From NCBI RefSeq assembly GCF_013266755.1, contig NZ_JABRWJ010000006.1, positions 124,001 to 188,000 of the forward strand: a stretch of DNA of 64,000 nucleotides, in the 5' to 3' direction. Positions 26,941 to 35,867 of the stretch are shown one piece after another. The notes beneath the pieces were generated by a model. That model was not told the origin of the DNA, did not search any database, and saw nothing but the letters and a program-made list of their open reading frames with translations. Made by a program: the position numbers and the translations under genes. This stretch comes from Pseudaquabacterium terrae. Its GTDB lineage: Bacteria; Pseudomonadota; Gammaproteobacteria; Burkholderiales; Burkholderiaceae_C. Each line of letters opens with the position of its first letter. The first letter of the stretch is position 1.

Positions 26941-27668
26941 GGGTTGTCCTTGCGCCGCTCGCTGTGGCTCGGCCGCGCACCGGGCCGGTAGATCGAGCGC
27001 ACCGGCCCTTGCAGCACCAGCTGGCGTGTCAGGTGGTCGTAGTCGAGCCCGGCGGCACGGGTGTCGTCGCTGCCGCGGCGCACTTGCACCGGCAGGTGCG
27101 AGCGCAGGCGCTCGAAGCGCAGGAAGGCGTGCAGGAACTCGCCGTCGATCTGCAGCCGGTCGCCGCCCTCGACCTGGCTGATCACCTGCGCGCCGCCGAT
27201 GAGCTGCACTTCGCTGCCGTCGCCGTTGGCGAGCGCACGGCGAGCGCTGGCATCGGTGCTGCGACCATCCGGCGCCCGCGCATGGATGCGCACGCCGTCG
27301 ATCTCGAAGTGGTCGGTGTCGGGGTAGTGGCGCATCACGTCGCCGTCGATGCGCAGCGCGAAGCGGCCCTCGGCATCGAAGCGCGTGATGCTGAAGCGAT
27401 GCATCGTGTAGTCGGGCTCGTGGCGCGGCGCGACCGGGCCCGACGGCGCGTCCGGCGAGGGCGTTCGCTTGACCAGCCACCAGGTCGATGCGGCGAGCGC
27501 CGCCATCAGCAGCAGCGGCAGGTACGAGGACAAGAGGTTGCGCAGCCGCAGACCCCATGGCAAGGGTTGGCGGCGCGCGAGAGGCGGAGTCAGCGGGCGC
27601 AGACTGACCGGCACCTCCGGCAGATCGGGCAGGTGCAGCTCGGGCGGCGGCGTCGCGTCAGCGCGCAT
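26937..27668 (-). CDS. lptC: LPS export ABC transporter periplasmic protein LptC
   Basis: 243 residues, somewhat longer than the usual 190-210 because of a proline-rich N-terminus. One membrane helix follows (LLSSYLPLLLMAALAASTWWLV), then the periplasmic beta-jellyroll: DYTMHRFSITRFDAEGR and LRIDGDVMRHYPDTDHFEIDGV are typical LptC sequences. LptC anchors LptB2FG to the LptA bridge and passes LPS into it. It overlaps kdsC upstream by 11 bases and the SDR gene downstream by four. lptA and lptB, which usually follow, are absent here. Confidence 0.88.
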   Translation of the reverse strand: MRADATPPPELHLPDLPEVPVSLRPLTPPLARRQPLPWGLRLRNLLSSYLPLLLMAALAASTWWLVKRTPSPDAPSGPVAPRHEPDYTMHRFSITRFDAEGRFALRIDGDVMRHYPDTDHFEIDGVRIHARAPDGRSTDASARRALANGDGSEVQLIGGAQVISQVEGGDRLQIDGEFLHAFLRFERLRSHLPVQVRRGSDDTRAAGLDYDHLTRQLVLQGPVRSIYRPGARPSHSERRKDNP

Positions 27669-28227
27669 CGAGCGTGCGCCGCTGGCCCTCGAGCAGCGCA
27701 GCGTAGCGCCCGCAGGCCATCAGCAGCAGGTCGCAGAACTCGCGCGCTGCGCCGGCGCCGCCGCGCGCCGTCGTCACGTGGTGCGCGAGCGCGCGCGCCT
27801 CGGCATGCGCACCGGGCGGGGCGCAGGCAAAGCCGGCGCGTTCGAGCAGCGGCAGGTCCGGCCAGTCGTCGCCGATCGCCGCCAGCTCGGCAAAGCCGAT
27901 GCCGAGCTCGAGGCACAGCTGGTCGGCGACCAGCAGCTTGTCGGCGACGCCGTAGTAGGCGCGCTGCAGCCCGAGGTCGGCGACGCGCCGCCGCAGCGCC
28001 GGCGAGTCGCGGCCGCTGACGATCACCGGCTGAATGCCGCCCTGCGCCAGCAGCTTCAGCCCATGGCCGTCGAGCACGTGGAAGGCCTTCAGCCGCTCGC
28101 CGTGCTCGTCGATGTACAGGCTGCCGTCGGTCAGCACGCCGTCGACGTCGAAGATCGCCACCTTGATGCCGAGGCCGCCACCCTGGGCGCGCAGCAGCAG
28201 CTCCGGGGGAAATTGGAGCGCGGGCAT
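27658..28227 (-). CDS. kdsC: 3-deoxy-D-manno-octulosonate 8-phosphate phosphatase KdsC
   Basis: 189 residues from the ATG at 28227. It is a HAD phosphatase without a cap (type C0): motif I is FDVDGVLTDGSLY with the nucleophilic Asp, motif II is IVSGRDS, and motif III/IV is GIGFAELAAIGDDWPDLPLL. The sequence GEXXKXFHVLDGHGLKLL matches KdsC closely. It removes phosphate from KDO 8-phosphate, the third step of KDO synthesis for LPS. Its start shares one base with the kdsD stop, so the two are coupled. Confidence 0.94.
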   Translation of the reverse strand: MPALQFPPELLLRAQGGGLGIKVAIFDVDGVLTDGSLYIDEHGERLKAFHVLDGHGLKLLAQGGIQPVIVSGRDSPALRRRVADLGLQRAYYGVADKLLVADQLCLELGIGFAELAAIGDDWPDLPLLERAGFACAPPGAHAEARALAHHVTTARGGAGAAREFCDLLLMACGRYAALLEGQRRTLDAR

Positions 28228-29216
28228 CAGACCACCTTGGCGCGCATCAGCTCGCCGATGTGCAGCATGCCGACCAGCTGCGCGTCGGCATCGACCACCA
28301 GCACCGAGGTGATGCGGTGCGCTTCCATCAGCTCGGCGGCCGCGGCGGCCAGCGCCTGCGGCCCGATCGTGCGCGGCCGGGGGTGCATCACGCTGCCGGC
28401 GCTCAGCGCGCGCAGGTCGTCGCCCTTCTCGACCAGGCGCCTCAGGTCGCCGTCGGTGAAGATGCCGAGCACGCGGCGCTGATCGTCGACGACCACCGCG
28501 GCGCCCAGGCCCTTGGCCGACATCTCGCGCATCATCGCGGTGAAGCCGGTGTCCGGTCCGACGATCGGCAGCGCATCGCCGCTGCGCATCAGGTCGCCGA
28601 CATGGACGAGCAGTTTGCGGCCCAGCGCGCCGCCGGGGTGCGAGCGTGCGAAGTCCTCCTCGCGAAAGCCCCGCGCATCGAGCAGCGCCACCGCCAGCGC
28701 GTCGCCGAGCGCCATCTGCGCCGTGGTGCTGGCGGTCGGCGCCAGGTTCAGCGGGCAGGCTTCCTGGTCGACCGCGCTCGACAGCACGATGTCGGCATGG
28801 CTGGCCAGCGTCGACGCCGGCTTGCCGGTCATCGCCACCAGCGTGACGCCCAGCCGCCGCAGCGTCGGCAGCAGCGCCGCCAGCTCGTCGCTCTCGCCGC
28901 TGTTGGAGATCGCCAGCACGACGTCGCCGGCCGTCACCATGCCGAGGTCCCCGTGGCCGGCCTCGGCCGGATGCACGAAGAAGGCCGGCGTGCCGGTCGA
29001 GGCCAGCGTCGCGGCGATCTTGCGGCCGACATGGCCGCTCTTGCCCATGCCCATCACGATGACCCGGCCGCGGCAGGCGAGCATCGCCGCGACCGCCTGC
29101 GTGAAACCGTCGCCCTGGCGCGCCGCGAGCCCGCTGATCGCAGCGGCCTCGATCTCGAAGGTGCTGCGGGCCAGCGCCAGCGCGCGCTGCGGATCGAAGG
29201 GCGGGAGCGTGTTCAT
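28227..29216 (-). CDS. kdsD: D-arabinose 5-phosphate isomerase KdsD (KpsF/GutQ family)
   Basis: 329 residues. An N-terminal SIS sugar-isomerase domain (GRVIVMGMGKSGHVGRKIA; STGTPAFFVHPAEAGHGDLGM; AISNSGESDEL) is followed by two CBS domains (about 200-320). The conserved HPGGALGR sits at the junction. It converts ribulose 5-phosphate to arabinose 5-phosphate, the first committed step of KDO synthesis. It is the first gene of the leftward kdsD-kdsC-lptC-SDR operon; the promoter should lie in the 81-base divergent gap shared with the antiporter gene. Confidence 0.94.
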   Translation of the reverse strand: MNTLPPFDPQRALALARSTFEIEAAAISGLAARQGDGFTQAVAAMLACRGRVIVMGMGKSGHVGRKIAATLASTGTPAFFVHPAEAGHGDLGMVTAGDVVLAISNSGESDELAALLPTLRRLGVTLVAMTGKPASTLASHADIVLSSAVDQEACPLNLAPTASTTAQMALGDALAVALLDARGFREEDFARSHPGGALGRKLLVHVGDLMRSGDALPIVGPDTGFTAMMREMSAKGLGAAVVVDDQRRVLGIFTDGDLRRLVEKGDDLRALSAGSVMHPRPRTIGPQALAAAAAELMEAHRITSVLVVDADAQLVGMLHIGELMRAKVV

Positions 29217-29297
29217 GGGGGTGCCGCGTGCTGCGGTCGTTGGCGGGGGCTCGCTTAGGATCGGGGATTCTAGGAGGCACGCGCGGCGGCGCGACCG

Positions 29298-31295
29298 ATG
29301 GCATCACACCTCGAATCAGCGCTGTTGTACCTCGTGGCCGCAGTGCTCGGCGTGGTGGTCTGCCGCTCGCTGAAGCTGCCGCCGATGCTGGGCTACCTGG
29401 CGGTCGGCATCCTGATCGGCCCGAACGCGCTGGCGCTGGCCGGCGACAGCGCCGAAGTCGCCCGCCTGGCCGAGTTCGGCGTCGTCTTCCTGATGTTCGT
29501 CATCGGGCTCGAATTCAACCTGCCGAAGCTGCGCAGCATGCGCACGCTGGTGTTCGGCCTCGGGCTGTCGCAGGTGACGCTGACGATCGCCGGCGCGATG
29601 CTGGGCAATGTGCTGCTCACCCTGGCCTTCACCTGGCTCGGAAGGAGCTGGGAGCTGTCGTGGCAGGGCTCCGTGGCGCTCGGTTCCGCGATGGCCATGT
29701 CGTCGACGGCCATCGTCGTCAAGCTGATGGCCGAGCGGCTGGAGCTCGAGACCGAGCACGGCCGCCGCGTGATGGGTGTGCTGCTGTTCCAGGATCTGGC
29801 GGTGGTGCCGCTGCTGGTGCTGATCCCGGCGCTCGGCGAGGGCGCCGACCGGATGGCCTCGGCACTCGCCTTCGCGCTGCTGAAGGCCGCGGCGGTGCTG
29901 AGCCTGCTGCTGATGGGTGGCCAGCGCGTGATGCGCTGGTGGCTGACGCTGGTCGCGCGGCGCAAGAGCGAAGAGCTCTTCATCCTGAACCTGCTGCTGG
30001 TGACGCTGGGCCTGTCGTGGCTGACCGAGCATGCCGGGCTGTCGCTGGCGCTGGGCGCCTTCGTCGCCGGCATGCTGATCGCCGAGACCGAATACAAGCA
30101 CCAGGTCGAGACCGACATCCGGCCCTTCCACGACGTGCTGCTGGGCCTGTTCTTCATCACCATCGGCATGAAGCTCGACTGGCGGCCGGTGATCGACGAA
30201 TGGCTGCTGGTGCTGCTGCTGACACTGATGCCGGTGGTCGCGAAGGCGGTGCTGGTCGCGGTGCTGGCCTGGGCCTTCCGCGCCAGCCCCGGCGTGGCGA
30301 TGCGCACCGGCCTGTACCTCGCGCAGGCCGGTGAATTCGGCTTCGTGCTGCTGACGCTGGGCGCGGCGCAGGGCCTGATCGGTGCGCGCTGGATGAGCCC
30401 GGTGCTGGCCAGCATGGTGCTGTCGATGCTGGCGACGCCGTTCATCGTGATGTACAGCAACCGCATCGTGATGAAGCTGCACGCCGGCGAGTGGCTGCTG
30501 CAGTCGGTGCAGCTGACCTCGATCGCCAAGAAGTCGATCCGCACCGAGGCCCACGTGATCATCTGCGGCTACGGCCGCAGCGGCCAGAACCTGGCCCGCA
30601 TGCTCGACCAGGAGCACATCCCGTACATGGCGCTCGACCTCGATCCAGACCGCGTGCGCCAGGCCGCGGCGGCCGGCCAGAGCGTGGTATTCGGCGATGC
30701 CGCGCGGCTGCCGAGCCTGATGGCCGCCGGCCTGGCACGGGCCAGCGCCGTGGTCGTCACCTACCACGACACCGCGTCGGCGCTGAAGATCCTGCACCTG
30801 GTGCGCGAGCACGCAGCGCGCGTGCCGGTGATCGTGCGCACGATCGACGACACCGACCTCGAGAAGCTGCGCGACGCCGGCGCGACCGAGGTCGTGCCCG
30901 AGGCGATCGAGGGCTCGCTGATGCTGGCGGCGCAGGCGCTGGCGCTGGTCGGCGTGCCGATGCGGCGCGTGATCCGGCTGACGCGCGACGCGCGCGACGC
31001 GCGCTACCGGCTGCTGCGCGGCTACTTCCACGGCGCCGACGACGACACCGCCGAGGAGCTGCAGCAGGAGCGCCTGGCCAGCATCTCGCTGCCGATGGCC
31101 GCCTCCTGCATCGGCAGCAAGCTCGCCGACCTGGCGCTGCACGCGGTCGGCGTCAAGGTGATCTCGGTGCGGCTGGCCTCGGGCCGCGTCGTGCCGGGCG
31201 ACGACGAGCTGCTGCTGGCCGCCGGCGACACGCTCGTGGTGTCGGGGTTGCCGGAGCCGCTGGCGCTGGCGGAGGAGAAGTTGTTGAAGGGCTGA
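29298..31295 (+). CDS. KefB/RosB-type cation:proton antiporter with RCK domain (CPA2)
   Basis: 665 residues. Residues 5-385 contain about 12 hydrophobic helices of the Na+/H+ exchanger fold, with conserved FGVVFLMFVIGLEFNLPKLR and GAFVAGMLIAETEY. A cytoplasmic RCK/TrkA-N domain starts near 418 (VIICGYGRSGQNLARML, a Rossmann dinucleotide motif) and a TrkA-C domain occupies about 580-660. Proteins of this type extrude K+ in exchange for H+, gated by nucleotide or glutathione adducts. It is divergent from kdsD, an arrangement common in Burkholderiales. Confidence 0.92.
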   Translation: MASHLESALLYLVAAVLGVVVCRSLKLPPMLGYLAVGILIGPNALALAGDSAEVARLAEFGVVFLMFVIGLEFNLPKLRSMRTLVFGLGLSQVTLTIAGAMLGNVLLTLAFTWLGRSWELSWQGSVALGSAMAMSSTAIVVKLMAERLELETEHGRRVMGVLLFQDLAVVPLLVLIPALGEGADRMASALAFALLKAAAVLSLLLMGGQRVMRWWLTLVARRKSEELFILNLLLVTLGLSWLTEHAGLSLALGAFVAGMLIAETEYKHQVETDIRPFHDVLLGLFFITIGMKLDWRPVIDEWLLVLLLTLMPVVAKAVLVAVLAWAFRASPGVAMRTGLYLAQAGEFGFVLLTLGAAQGLIGARWMSPVLASMVLSMLATPFIVMYSNRIVMKLHAGEWLLQSVQLTSIAKKSIRTEAHVIICGYGRSGQNLARMLDQEHIPYMALDLDPDRVRQAAAAGQSVVFGDAARLPSLMAAGLARASAVVVTYHDTASALKILHLVREHAARVPVIVRTIDDTDLEKLRDAGATEVVPEAIEGSLMLAAQALALVGVPMRRVIRLTRDARDARYRLLRGYFHGADDDTAEELQQERLASISLPMAASCIGSKLADLALHAVGVKVISVRLASGRVVPGDDELLLAAGDTLVVSGLPEPLALAEEKLLKG

Positions 31296-31326
31296 GCGCC
31301 GCCTGCAGTCCAGGCGCGGAGGCCGC

Positions 31327-32736
31327 TCACTTTCCGATGCAGAAGCGGCCGAAGATTTCCCCGAGCAGATCGTCGCTGGTGAACGCACCGGTGATCTCGG
31401 CGAGCGCGTCGTGGGCCAGCCGCAGCTCCTCGGCGAAGAGGTCGAGCGCCGCGTCGGCGGCCGCCGCGTGGGCCTGCGCTTCGAGCAGGTGGGCGCGCGT
31501 GCGCTGGAGCGCCTGCACGTGGCGCTTGCGGGCGATCAGCACGCCCTCGGTCGAAGCGTGCCAGCCGGCGCGTTCGAGCAGCGCACGGCGCAATTCGTCG
31601 AGGCCGGTGCCGGTGCGCGCCGACAGCGTGATCTCGCCGGGCGGGACGGCGGCGTCGGTGGCCGCATCGGCCTTGTTGTGCACGTGCAGGATGCGCGCCG
31701 GGTCGTCGATGTGCAGCCGTTCGGCGATCGCCTGCTCGGCGGCTTCGTAGGGCGCTTCCCCGCGCCGCGTCAGGTCGTGCAGGAAGATCACCGCGTCGGC
31801 TTCGCCGATCGCGTCCCAGCTGCGGGCGATGCCGATGCGCTCGACCTCGTCCTCGGTCTCGTGGCGCAGGCCGGCGGTATCGATCACGTGCAGCGGCACG
31901 CCTTCGATCTGGATCGTCTCGCTGACCTTGTCGCGCGTGGTGCCGGGTATCGGCGTGACGATCGCCAGCTCGGCGCCGGCCAGCGCATTCAGCAGTGAGC
32001 TTTTTCCCACGTTCGGCTGGCCGGCCAGCACGACCTGCAGGCCTTCGCGCAGCAACGCGCCTTGCTGCGCGCGGTCGAGCACGCTGTGCAGCGTGGCGAG
32101 GATCGTCGCCAGCTGGCCGCGGGCGTCGGCCTTCTCGAGGAAGTCGACCTCCTCCTCGGGGAAGTCGAGCGTCGCCTCGACCAGCAGGCGCAGGTTGACG
32201 ATGCGCTGGCGCAGCAGGTCGACCTGCTGCGAGAAGGCGCCCGACAGCGAGCGGCCGGCCGAACGCGCCGCGGCCTCGGTGCTGGCCTCGATCAGGTCGG
32301 CGACGGCTTCGGCCTGCGCCAGGTCGAGCTTGTCGTTGAGGAAGGCGCGTTCGGTGAATTCGCCCGGTTCGGCCAGGCGCAGGCGTGCCAGCCGCGGCGC
32401 ACCGGTCGCCGGATCGGGCTCGGCGGCGGCTTCCAGGCAGCGCGCCAGCAGCAGTTGCAGCACCACCGGCCCGCCGTGGGCCTGCAGCTCGAGCACGTCC
32501 TCGCCGGTGTAGGAATGCGGCGCCGGGAAGTGCAGTGCGAGGCCCTGATCGATCGGCTCGCCGGCGCGATCGACGAAGGGCCCGTAGCTGGCGCGGCGCG
32601 GTGTCAGCGGTCGCGCGCAGAGCGCCGCGGCGACACCGTCGAGGCCGCGGCCCGACAGGCGCACGATGCCGACCGCCCCGCGCCCGGGGGCGGTGGCGAT
32701 CGCGACGATGGGGTCCTGGTGGCGGGACAGCGGCAC
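31327..32736 (-). CDS. mnmE: tRNA uridine-5-carboxymethylaminomethyl modification GTPase MnmE
   Basis: 469 residues counted from a GTG at 32736 ([20 protein letters not shown]). This start gives the family's usual N-terminus; further upstream in-frame starts would add unrelated sequence. The N-terminal tetrahydrofolate-binding domain has [10 protein letters not shown] and [19 protein letters not shown]. The G domain shows [24 protein letters not shown] and the NKAD motif (HNKADA). The C-terminus ends FCIGK, the conserved MnmE Cys box. With MnmG it modifies wobble uridine 34 of several tRNAs. Its place after yidC is the normal origin-region order. Confidence 0.93.
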   Translation of the reverse strand: MPLSRHQDPIVAIATAPGRGAVGIVRLSGRGLDGVAAALCARPLTPRRASYGPFVDRAGEPIDQGLALHFPAPHSYTGEDVLELQAHGGPVVLQLLLARCLEAAAEPDPATGAPRLARLRLAEPGEFTERAFLNDKLDLAQAEAVADLIEASTEAAARSAGRSLSGAFSQQVDLLRQRIVNLRLLVEATLDFPEEEVDFLEKADARGQLATILATLHSVLDRAQQGALLREGLQVVLAGQPNVGKSSLLNALAGAELAIVTPIPGTTRDKVSETIQIEGVPLHVIDTAGLRHETEDEVERIGIARSWDAIGEADAVIFLHDLTRRGEAPYEAAEQAIAERLHIDDPARILHVHNKADAATDAAVPPGEITLSARTGTGLDELRRALLERAGWHASTEGVLIARKRHVQALQRTRAHLLEAQAHAAAADAALDLFAEELRLAHDALAEITGAFTSDDLLGEIFGRFCIGK

Positions 32737-32995
32737 CCGGGCATTGTCCCAGGGCCGCAGCAGATGGCGCGGGGTGGAGCGCCGGACCGACCGCTTGATC
32801 GGCACGTTGCACGCTCCAGGGCTGGCGTCTTGGAAACCGCCAGGGGGCCCCGCAGTGACCGGTTGGGGCGGCAGTCCATTTCGTGACTCGCCCCGACAAC
32901 TGCATATTCGACCTACCGCGCGCAGATTCAACCCCCCGGGTATGGAGGGGGCCCGCGCTCACGTGGTGGTTTTCACGCCACCGCAGCGCCGAAGG

Positions 32996-34663
32996 TCATG
33001 CGACGCCCAACTGCTTGTTGATGAACCACTGCTGGGCGATGCCCAGGATGTTGTTCGTCAGCCAGTACAGCACCAGGCCGGCCGGGAAGAAGAAGAAGAA
33101 CACACTGAACATCAGCGGCATGATCCACATCATCTTGGCCTGCACCGGGTCGGCCGGCGTCGGGTTCAGCCAGGTCTGGAACAGCGTCGACAGCGTCATC
33201 AGGATCGGCAGGATGTACAGCGGGTCCTTCGCCGACAGGTCGGTGATCCAGCCGATCCACGGCGCATTGCGCATCTCGACCGTCGACAGCAGCACCCAGT
33301 ACAGCGCGATGAAGAAGGGCATCTGGATCAGGATCGGCAGGCAGCCGCCGATCGGATTGACCTTCTCCTCGCGGTAGATGCGCATCATCTCCTGCTGCAT
33401 CTGCTGCGGCTTGTCCTTGTAGCGCTCGCGCAGCTCCATCACGCGCGGGTTGATCGCCTTCATCTTGCCCATCGAGCGATAGGCGCTGGCGTTGAGCCAG
33501 TAGAACGCGATCTTCAGCAGCACCACCAGCGCGACGATGGCCCAGCCCCAGTTGCCGATCAGCGTGTGCAGCTTGTCGAGCAGCCAGAACAGCGGCTCGG
33601 CGATGATCTTGAAGTAACCGTAGTCCTTGACCAGCTGCAGGCCCGGCGCCAGCGCGGCCAGCTTGTTTTCCTCCTGCGGGCCGGCGAACAGCGTCGCCTC
33701 GTGCACGGCCGTCGCGCCCGGCGCGACGGTGCCCAGCGGCAGCACCATCGCCACCGAATACAGGTTGTTGTCGACCTTGGTCGTGCGGAACTCGCGCTCG
33801 GCCTTCTGCGGCACGATCCAGGCCGAGTTGAAGTAGTGCTGGATCATCGCGATCCAGCCGTTGTCGCCCTTGATCTCGTGGCCCGGATCGGCGCCCGGCT
33901 TGCGCTTCTCGATGTCGGCGAACTCGATCTTCTGGAAGTGCTTGGTGTCGGTGTACAGGGCCGGGCCGGTGAAGGCGGTCGGCGCCATGAACATGCTGGT
34001 CGGGGGGATCGTGCCGTCGCGCACCAGCTGCAGGTACAGCTCGGGCTGCAGCGGCGCGCCCGATGCGTTGATCAGCTCGTGCTTGACGCCGATCGTGTAG
34101 TCGCCACGGCGGAAGGTGTAGCTCTTCTTCAGCGTGACGCCACCGATCGGCGGCGACTCGAAGCTCACCGTCACGCTGTTGCTGCCGTCCTTCAGCGTGG
34201 CGTCGCCGGGCACCAGCTTCATCAGCGTCAGGTGGTTCGGCAGGTTGACGCCACCCTGCTTGGTCACCAGGCCGCTCTGCGCGACGTAGTGGCGGTTCGC
34301 GCTGCGGTCGAACAGCAGCAGCGGTCGCTTGGGATCGGCATCGTCGGCATGCTTGAGCAGCTCCAGCCGCACCAGGTCGCCGCCCTGGCTGTCCAGCGTC
34401 GCCTGGTAGACGTCGGTCTTGACGACGAGCTTTTCGCTGTTCACCGGCGCACTGGCGCTGCCCGAGGGGGTCGCGGCCGCGATCCCGGCGCTGCCGCTCG
34501 TGGCGCCCGGCACGCCCAGCGGCGCCGAGCCGGCGGCTGCCGGCCGCGGCGCCGGCGGCGCGAAGAACGACGGCTGGCCGGTGTGTCGATTCCAGGCGTC
34601 CCACAACAGGAACAGCGAGGCAGAGAACACCACCCACAGGATGGTGCGGCGCATGTCGGTCAT
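32996..34663 (-). CDS. yidC: membrane protein insertase YidC
   Basis: 555 residues from the ATG at 34663, which overlaps the yidD stop (ATGA). An N-terminal helix (ILWVVFSASLFLLWDAW), a large periplasmic beta domain (about 60-340) and five C-terminal helices are visible. The core shows YRSMGKMKAINPRVMELRER, the Gly/Pro-rich QMPFFIALYWVLL segment and a final TNNILGIAQQWFINKQL. It inserts proteins into the inner membrane, alone or with SecYEG. The 259-base gap to mnmE holds no recognisable gene; a weak stem (GGTGG/CCACC, 32966-32981) is the only structure. Confidence 0.95.
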   Translation of the reverse strand: MTDMRRTILWVVFSASLFLLWDAWNRHTGQPSFFAPPAPRPAAAGSAPLGVPGATSGSAGIAAATPSGSASAPVNSEKLVVKTDVYQATLDSQGGDLVRLELLKHADDADPKRPLLLFDRSANRHYVAQSGLVTKQGGVNLPNHLTLMKLVPGDATLKDGSNSVTVSFESPPIGGVTLKKSYTFRRGDYTIGVKHELINASGAPLQPELYLQLVRDGTIPPTSMFMAPTAFTGPALYTDTKHFQKIEFADIEKRKPGADPGHEIKGDNGWIAMIQHYFNSAWIVPQKAEREFRTTKVDNNLYSVAMVLPLGTVAPGATAVHEATLFAGPQEENKLAALAPGLQLVKDYGYFKIIAEPLFWLLDKLHTLIGNWGWAIVALVVLLKIAFYWLNASAYRSMGKMKAINPRVMELRERYKDKPQQMQQEMMRIYREEKVNPIGGCLPILIQMPFFIALYWVLLSTVEMRNAPWIGWITDLSAKDPLYILPILMTLSTLFQTWLNPTPADPVQAKMMWIMPLMFSVFFFFFPAGLVLYWLTNNILGIAQQWFINKQLGVA

Positions 34664-34938
34664 GGGCGGGTCTTCGAAAGCAAGCGGGTGAACAGGGGCG
34701 GCTGCAGCGGAACCGGATCGATTCCGCCGTCGCACCAGGGATGGCAGCGCAGCAGCCGCGCGGCCGTGAAGTAGCTGCCGGCGAGCGCGCCGTGGTGCTC
34801 GAGCGCCTGCAGCGCATAGGCCGAGCAGGTCGGCTCGAAGCGGCAGGCGCTGCCCAGCCAGGGCTTGAGCAGCAGGCGGTAGCCGCGGACGACCAGGATC
34901 AGCGTGGCCTGCGGCAGGCGGATCAGTCGCGCGAGCAT
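34660..34938 (-). CDS. yidD: membrane protein insertion efficiency factor YidD
   Basis: 92 residues. The family signature is intact: ILVVRGYRLLLKPWLGSACRFEPTCSAYALQALEHHG with the conserved Cys residues, then LRCHPWCDGGIDPVP. It is an amphipathic, membrane-associated small protein that helps YidC-dependent insertion. It starts 16 bases after rnpA ends and overlaps yidC by four bases, so all belong to the rpmH operon. Confidence 0.95.
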   Translation of the reverse strand: MLARLIRLPQATLILVVRGYRLLLKPWLGSACRFEPTCSAYALQALEHHGALAGSYFTAARLLRCHPWCDGGIDPVPLQPPLFTRLLSKTRP

Positions 34939-34954
34939 GCGATCGGCCGGTCGA

Positions 34955-35434
34955 CTAGCGCTTGCCGGAAGGCGGGGACGGCTGCGCTGCCCGCTGCAAC
35001 AAGGCAGCGAGCTCGACGCGCGCGGCGATCCGCAGCGGCTGCGATGCGGCGCTCGGAAACTGCTGACGGTCGAACGGCGCCTTCAGCCGCACGACCCACA
35101 GGCCGGGCGCCAGGCGCGCTGCGCTATCGCCCATCAGCGCGCGGATCTGGCGCTTGAGCAGGTTGCGCGTCGCGGCGCGCCGGGCATGGCGCTTGGGCAC
35201 CACGGTGCCGAGCCAGCAGCCTGCCAGCGGGGTTTCATCCACAAGCGGTGGGCAACTTGGTGCATCGCCTGTGGATAACTCGCTCGCAACGGCTTTCGCC
35301 GCGCGCCCGGCAGGCAGCGTCGGCCTGTCCGCGACATGGTGGACGGCGAAGTGAGCACTGCGCGAGCGGGCCGGCTGCGCGAGAACGCGTTCGAAGTCGG
35401 CCGATCTCGTGATGGTCAAGATGCGCCCGACCAT
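34955..35434 (-). CDS. rnpA: ribonuclease P protein component RnpA, with internal insertion
   Basis: 159 residues, about 40 more than E. coli RnpA. The RNR signature is clear (VVPKRHARRAATRNLLKRQ, about residues 78-96), as is the N-terminal start ILTITRSADFERVLAQP. The extra length is an insertion at about residues 38-73, between the second strand and the RNR helix, rich in Pro, Ala and Ser. The DNA for this insertion contains two DnaA boxes, one encoding LST at residues 53-55 and the other part of LVDE at 64-67. The protein binds RNase P RNA for 5' tRNA maturation. It lies 32 bases after rpmH. Confidence 0.93.
   Translation of the reverse strand: MVGRILTITRSADFERVLAQPARSRSAHFAVHHVADRPTLPAGRAAKAVASELSTGDAPSCPPLVDETPLAGCWLGTVVPKRHARRAATRNLLKRQIRALMGDSAARLAPGLWVVRLKAPFDRQQFPSAASQPLRIAARVELAALLQRAAQPSPPSGKR
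35235..35278. other. pair of DnaA boxes inside rnpA
   Basis: TGTGGATAA at 35270-35278 is a perfect DnaA box (TTATCCACA on the minus strand). TCATCCACA at 35235-35243 is a one-mismatch box in the opposite orientation, 26 bases away. Both lie in the coding sequence of the extra RnpA loop and about 0.6 kb from dnaA. A perfect box is rare by chance in DNA this rich in G and C. Confidence 0.65.
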
Positions 35435-35466
35435 GCTCAGGCGGGGGTCGCCGCTGTGGCGGGCGA

Positions 35467-35604
35467 TCAGACCTGCGTCAGGCGCTTGCGGCCCTTGGCG
35501 CGCCGGGCGGCGATCACCGAGCGGCCGCCGCGCGTCTTCATGCGCACGAGGAAGCCATGGGTACGGGCACGGCGGGTCTTGGAGGGTTGGTAGGTGCGCT
35601 TCAT
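35467..35604 (-). CDS. rpmH: 50S ribosomal protein L34
   Basis: 45 residues. The sequence begins [19 protein letters not shown] and contains [20 protein letters not shown], nearly invariant in bacterial L34. It is highly basic and binds 23S rRNA. It is the first gene of the leftward rpmH-rnpA-yidD-yidC-mnmE cluster and has a good sigma-70 promoter 111 bases upstream. Confidence 0.97.
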   Translation of the reverse strand: MKRTYQPSKTRRARTHGFLVRMKTRGGRSVIAARRAKGRKRLTQV

Positions 35605-35714
35605 GGCTGTGCTGTCCTGGAAAAACTTCTAAGGCGTCCCCTGCCGAGTCGCAAGCACTTCAAGCTCGCTCGACTCGGGCTTACTTAAGGCCGCTGGCGT
35701 TGGGGAAACCCACT

Positions 35715-35743
35715 ATTAGAGCAAAAACCCCTTTTCCGGTCAA
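35715..35743 (-). promoter_or_regulatory. sigma-70 promoter of the rpmH operon
   Basis: On the minus strand TTGACC (35743-35738) and TCTAAT (35720-35715) are separated by exactly 17 bases. This is five of six consensus matches in each hexamer. It fits a strong constitutive promoter for ribosomal protein L34 and the genes behind it, leaving a leader of about 105 bases. Confidence 0.78.
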
Positions 35744-35797
35744 ACACTTGCACGGCGGCATGCGGTTGAGCGGGGGGCTTGACCGCGGCGTCCGAAC

Positions 35798-35867
35798 TGT
35801 GGATAACAGCGCCCTGGCCGGTTGAGGGGGCCTACAATCCGGCCGCTCCCAGAATAAGTTGTCCACA
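35798..35867 (+). promoter_or_regulatory. dnaA promoter region with DnaA boxes
   Basis: A perfect DnaA box (TGTGGATAA, 35798-35806) and a one-mismatch box (TTGTCCACA, 35859-35867) flank a -10-like TACAAT at 35833-35838. The -35 region is weak and partly covered by the first box, as expected for a DnaA-autoregulated promoter. The second box directly abuts the dnaA ATG, so DnaA bound there could also affect translation initiation or early elongation. These boxes may also form part of the origin. Confidence 0.7.
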
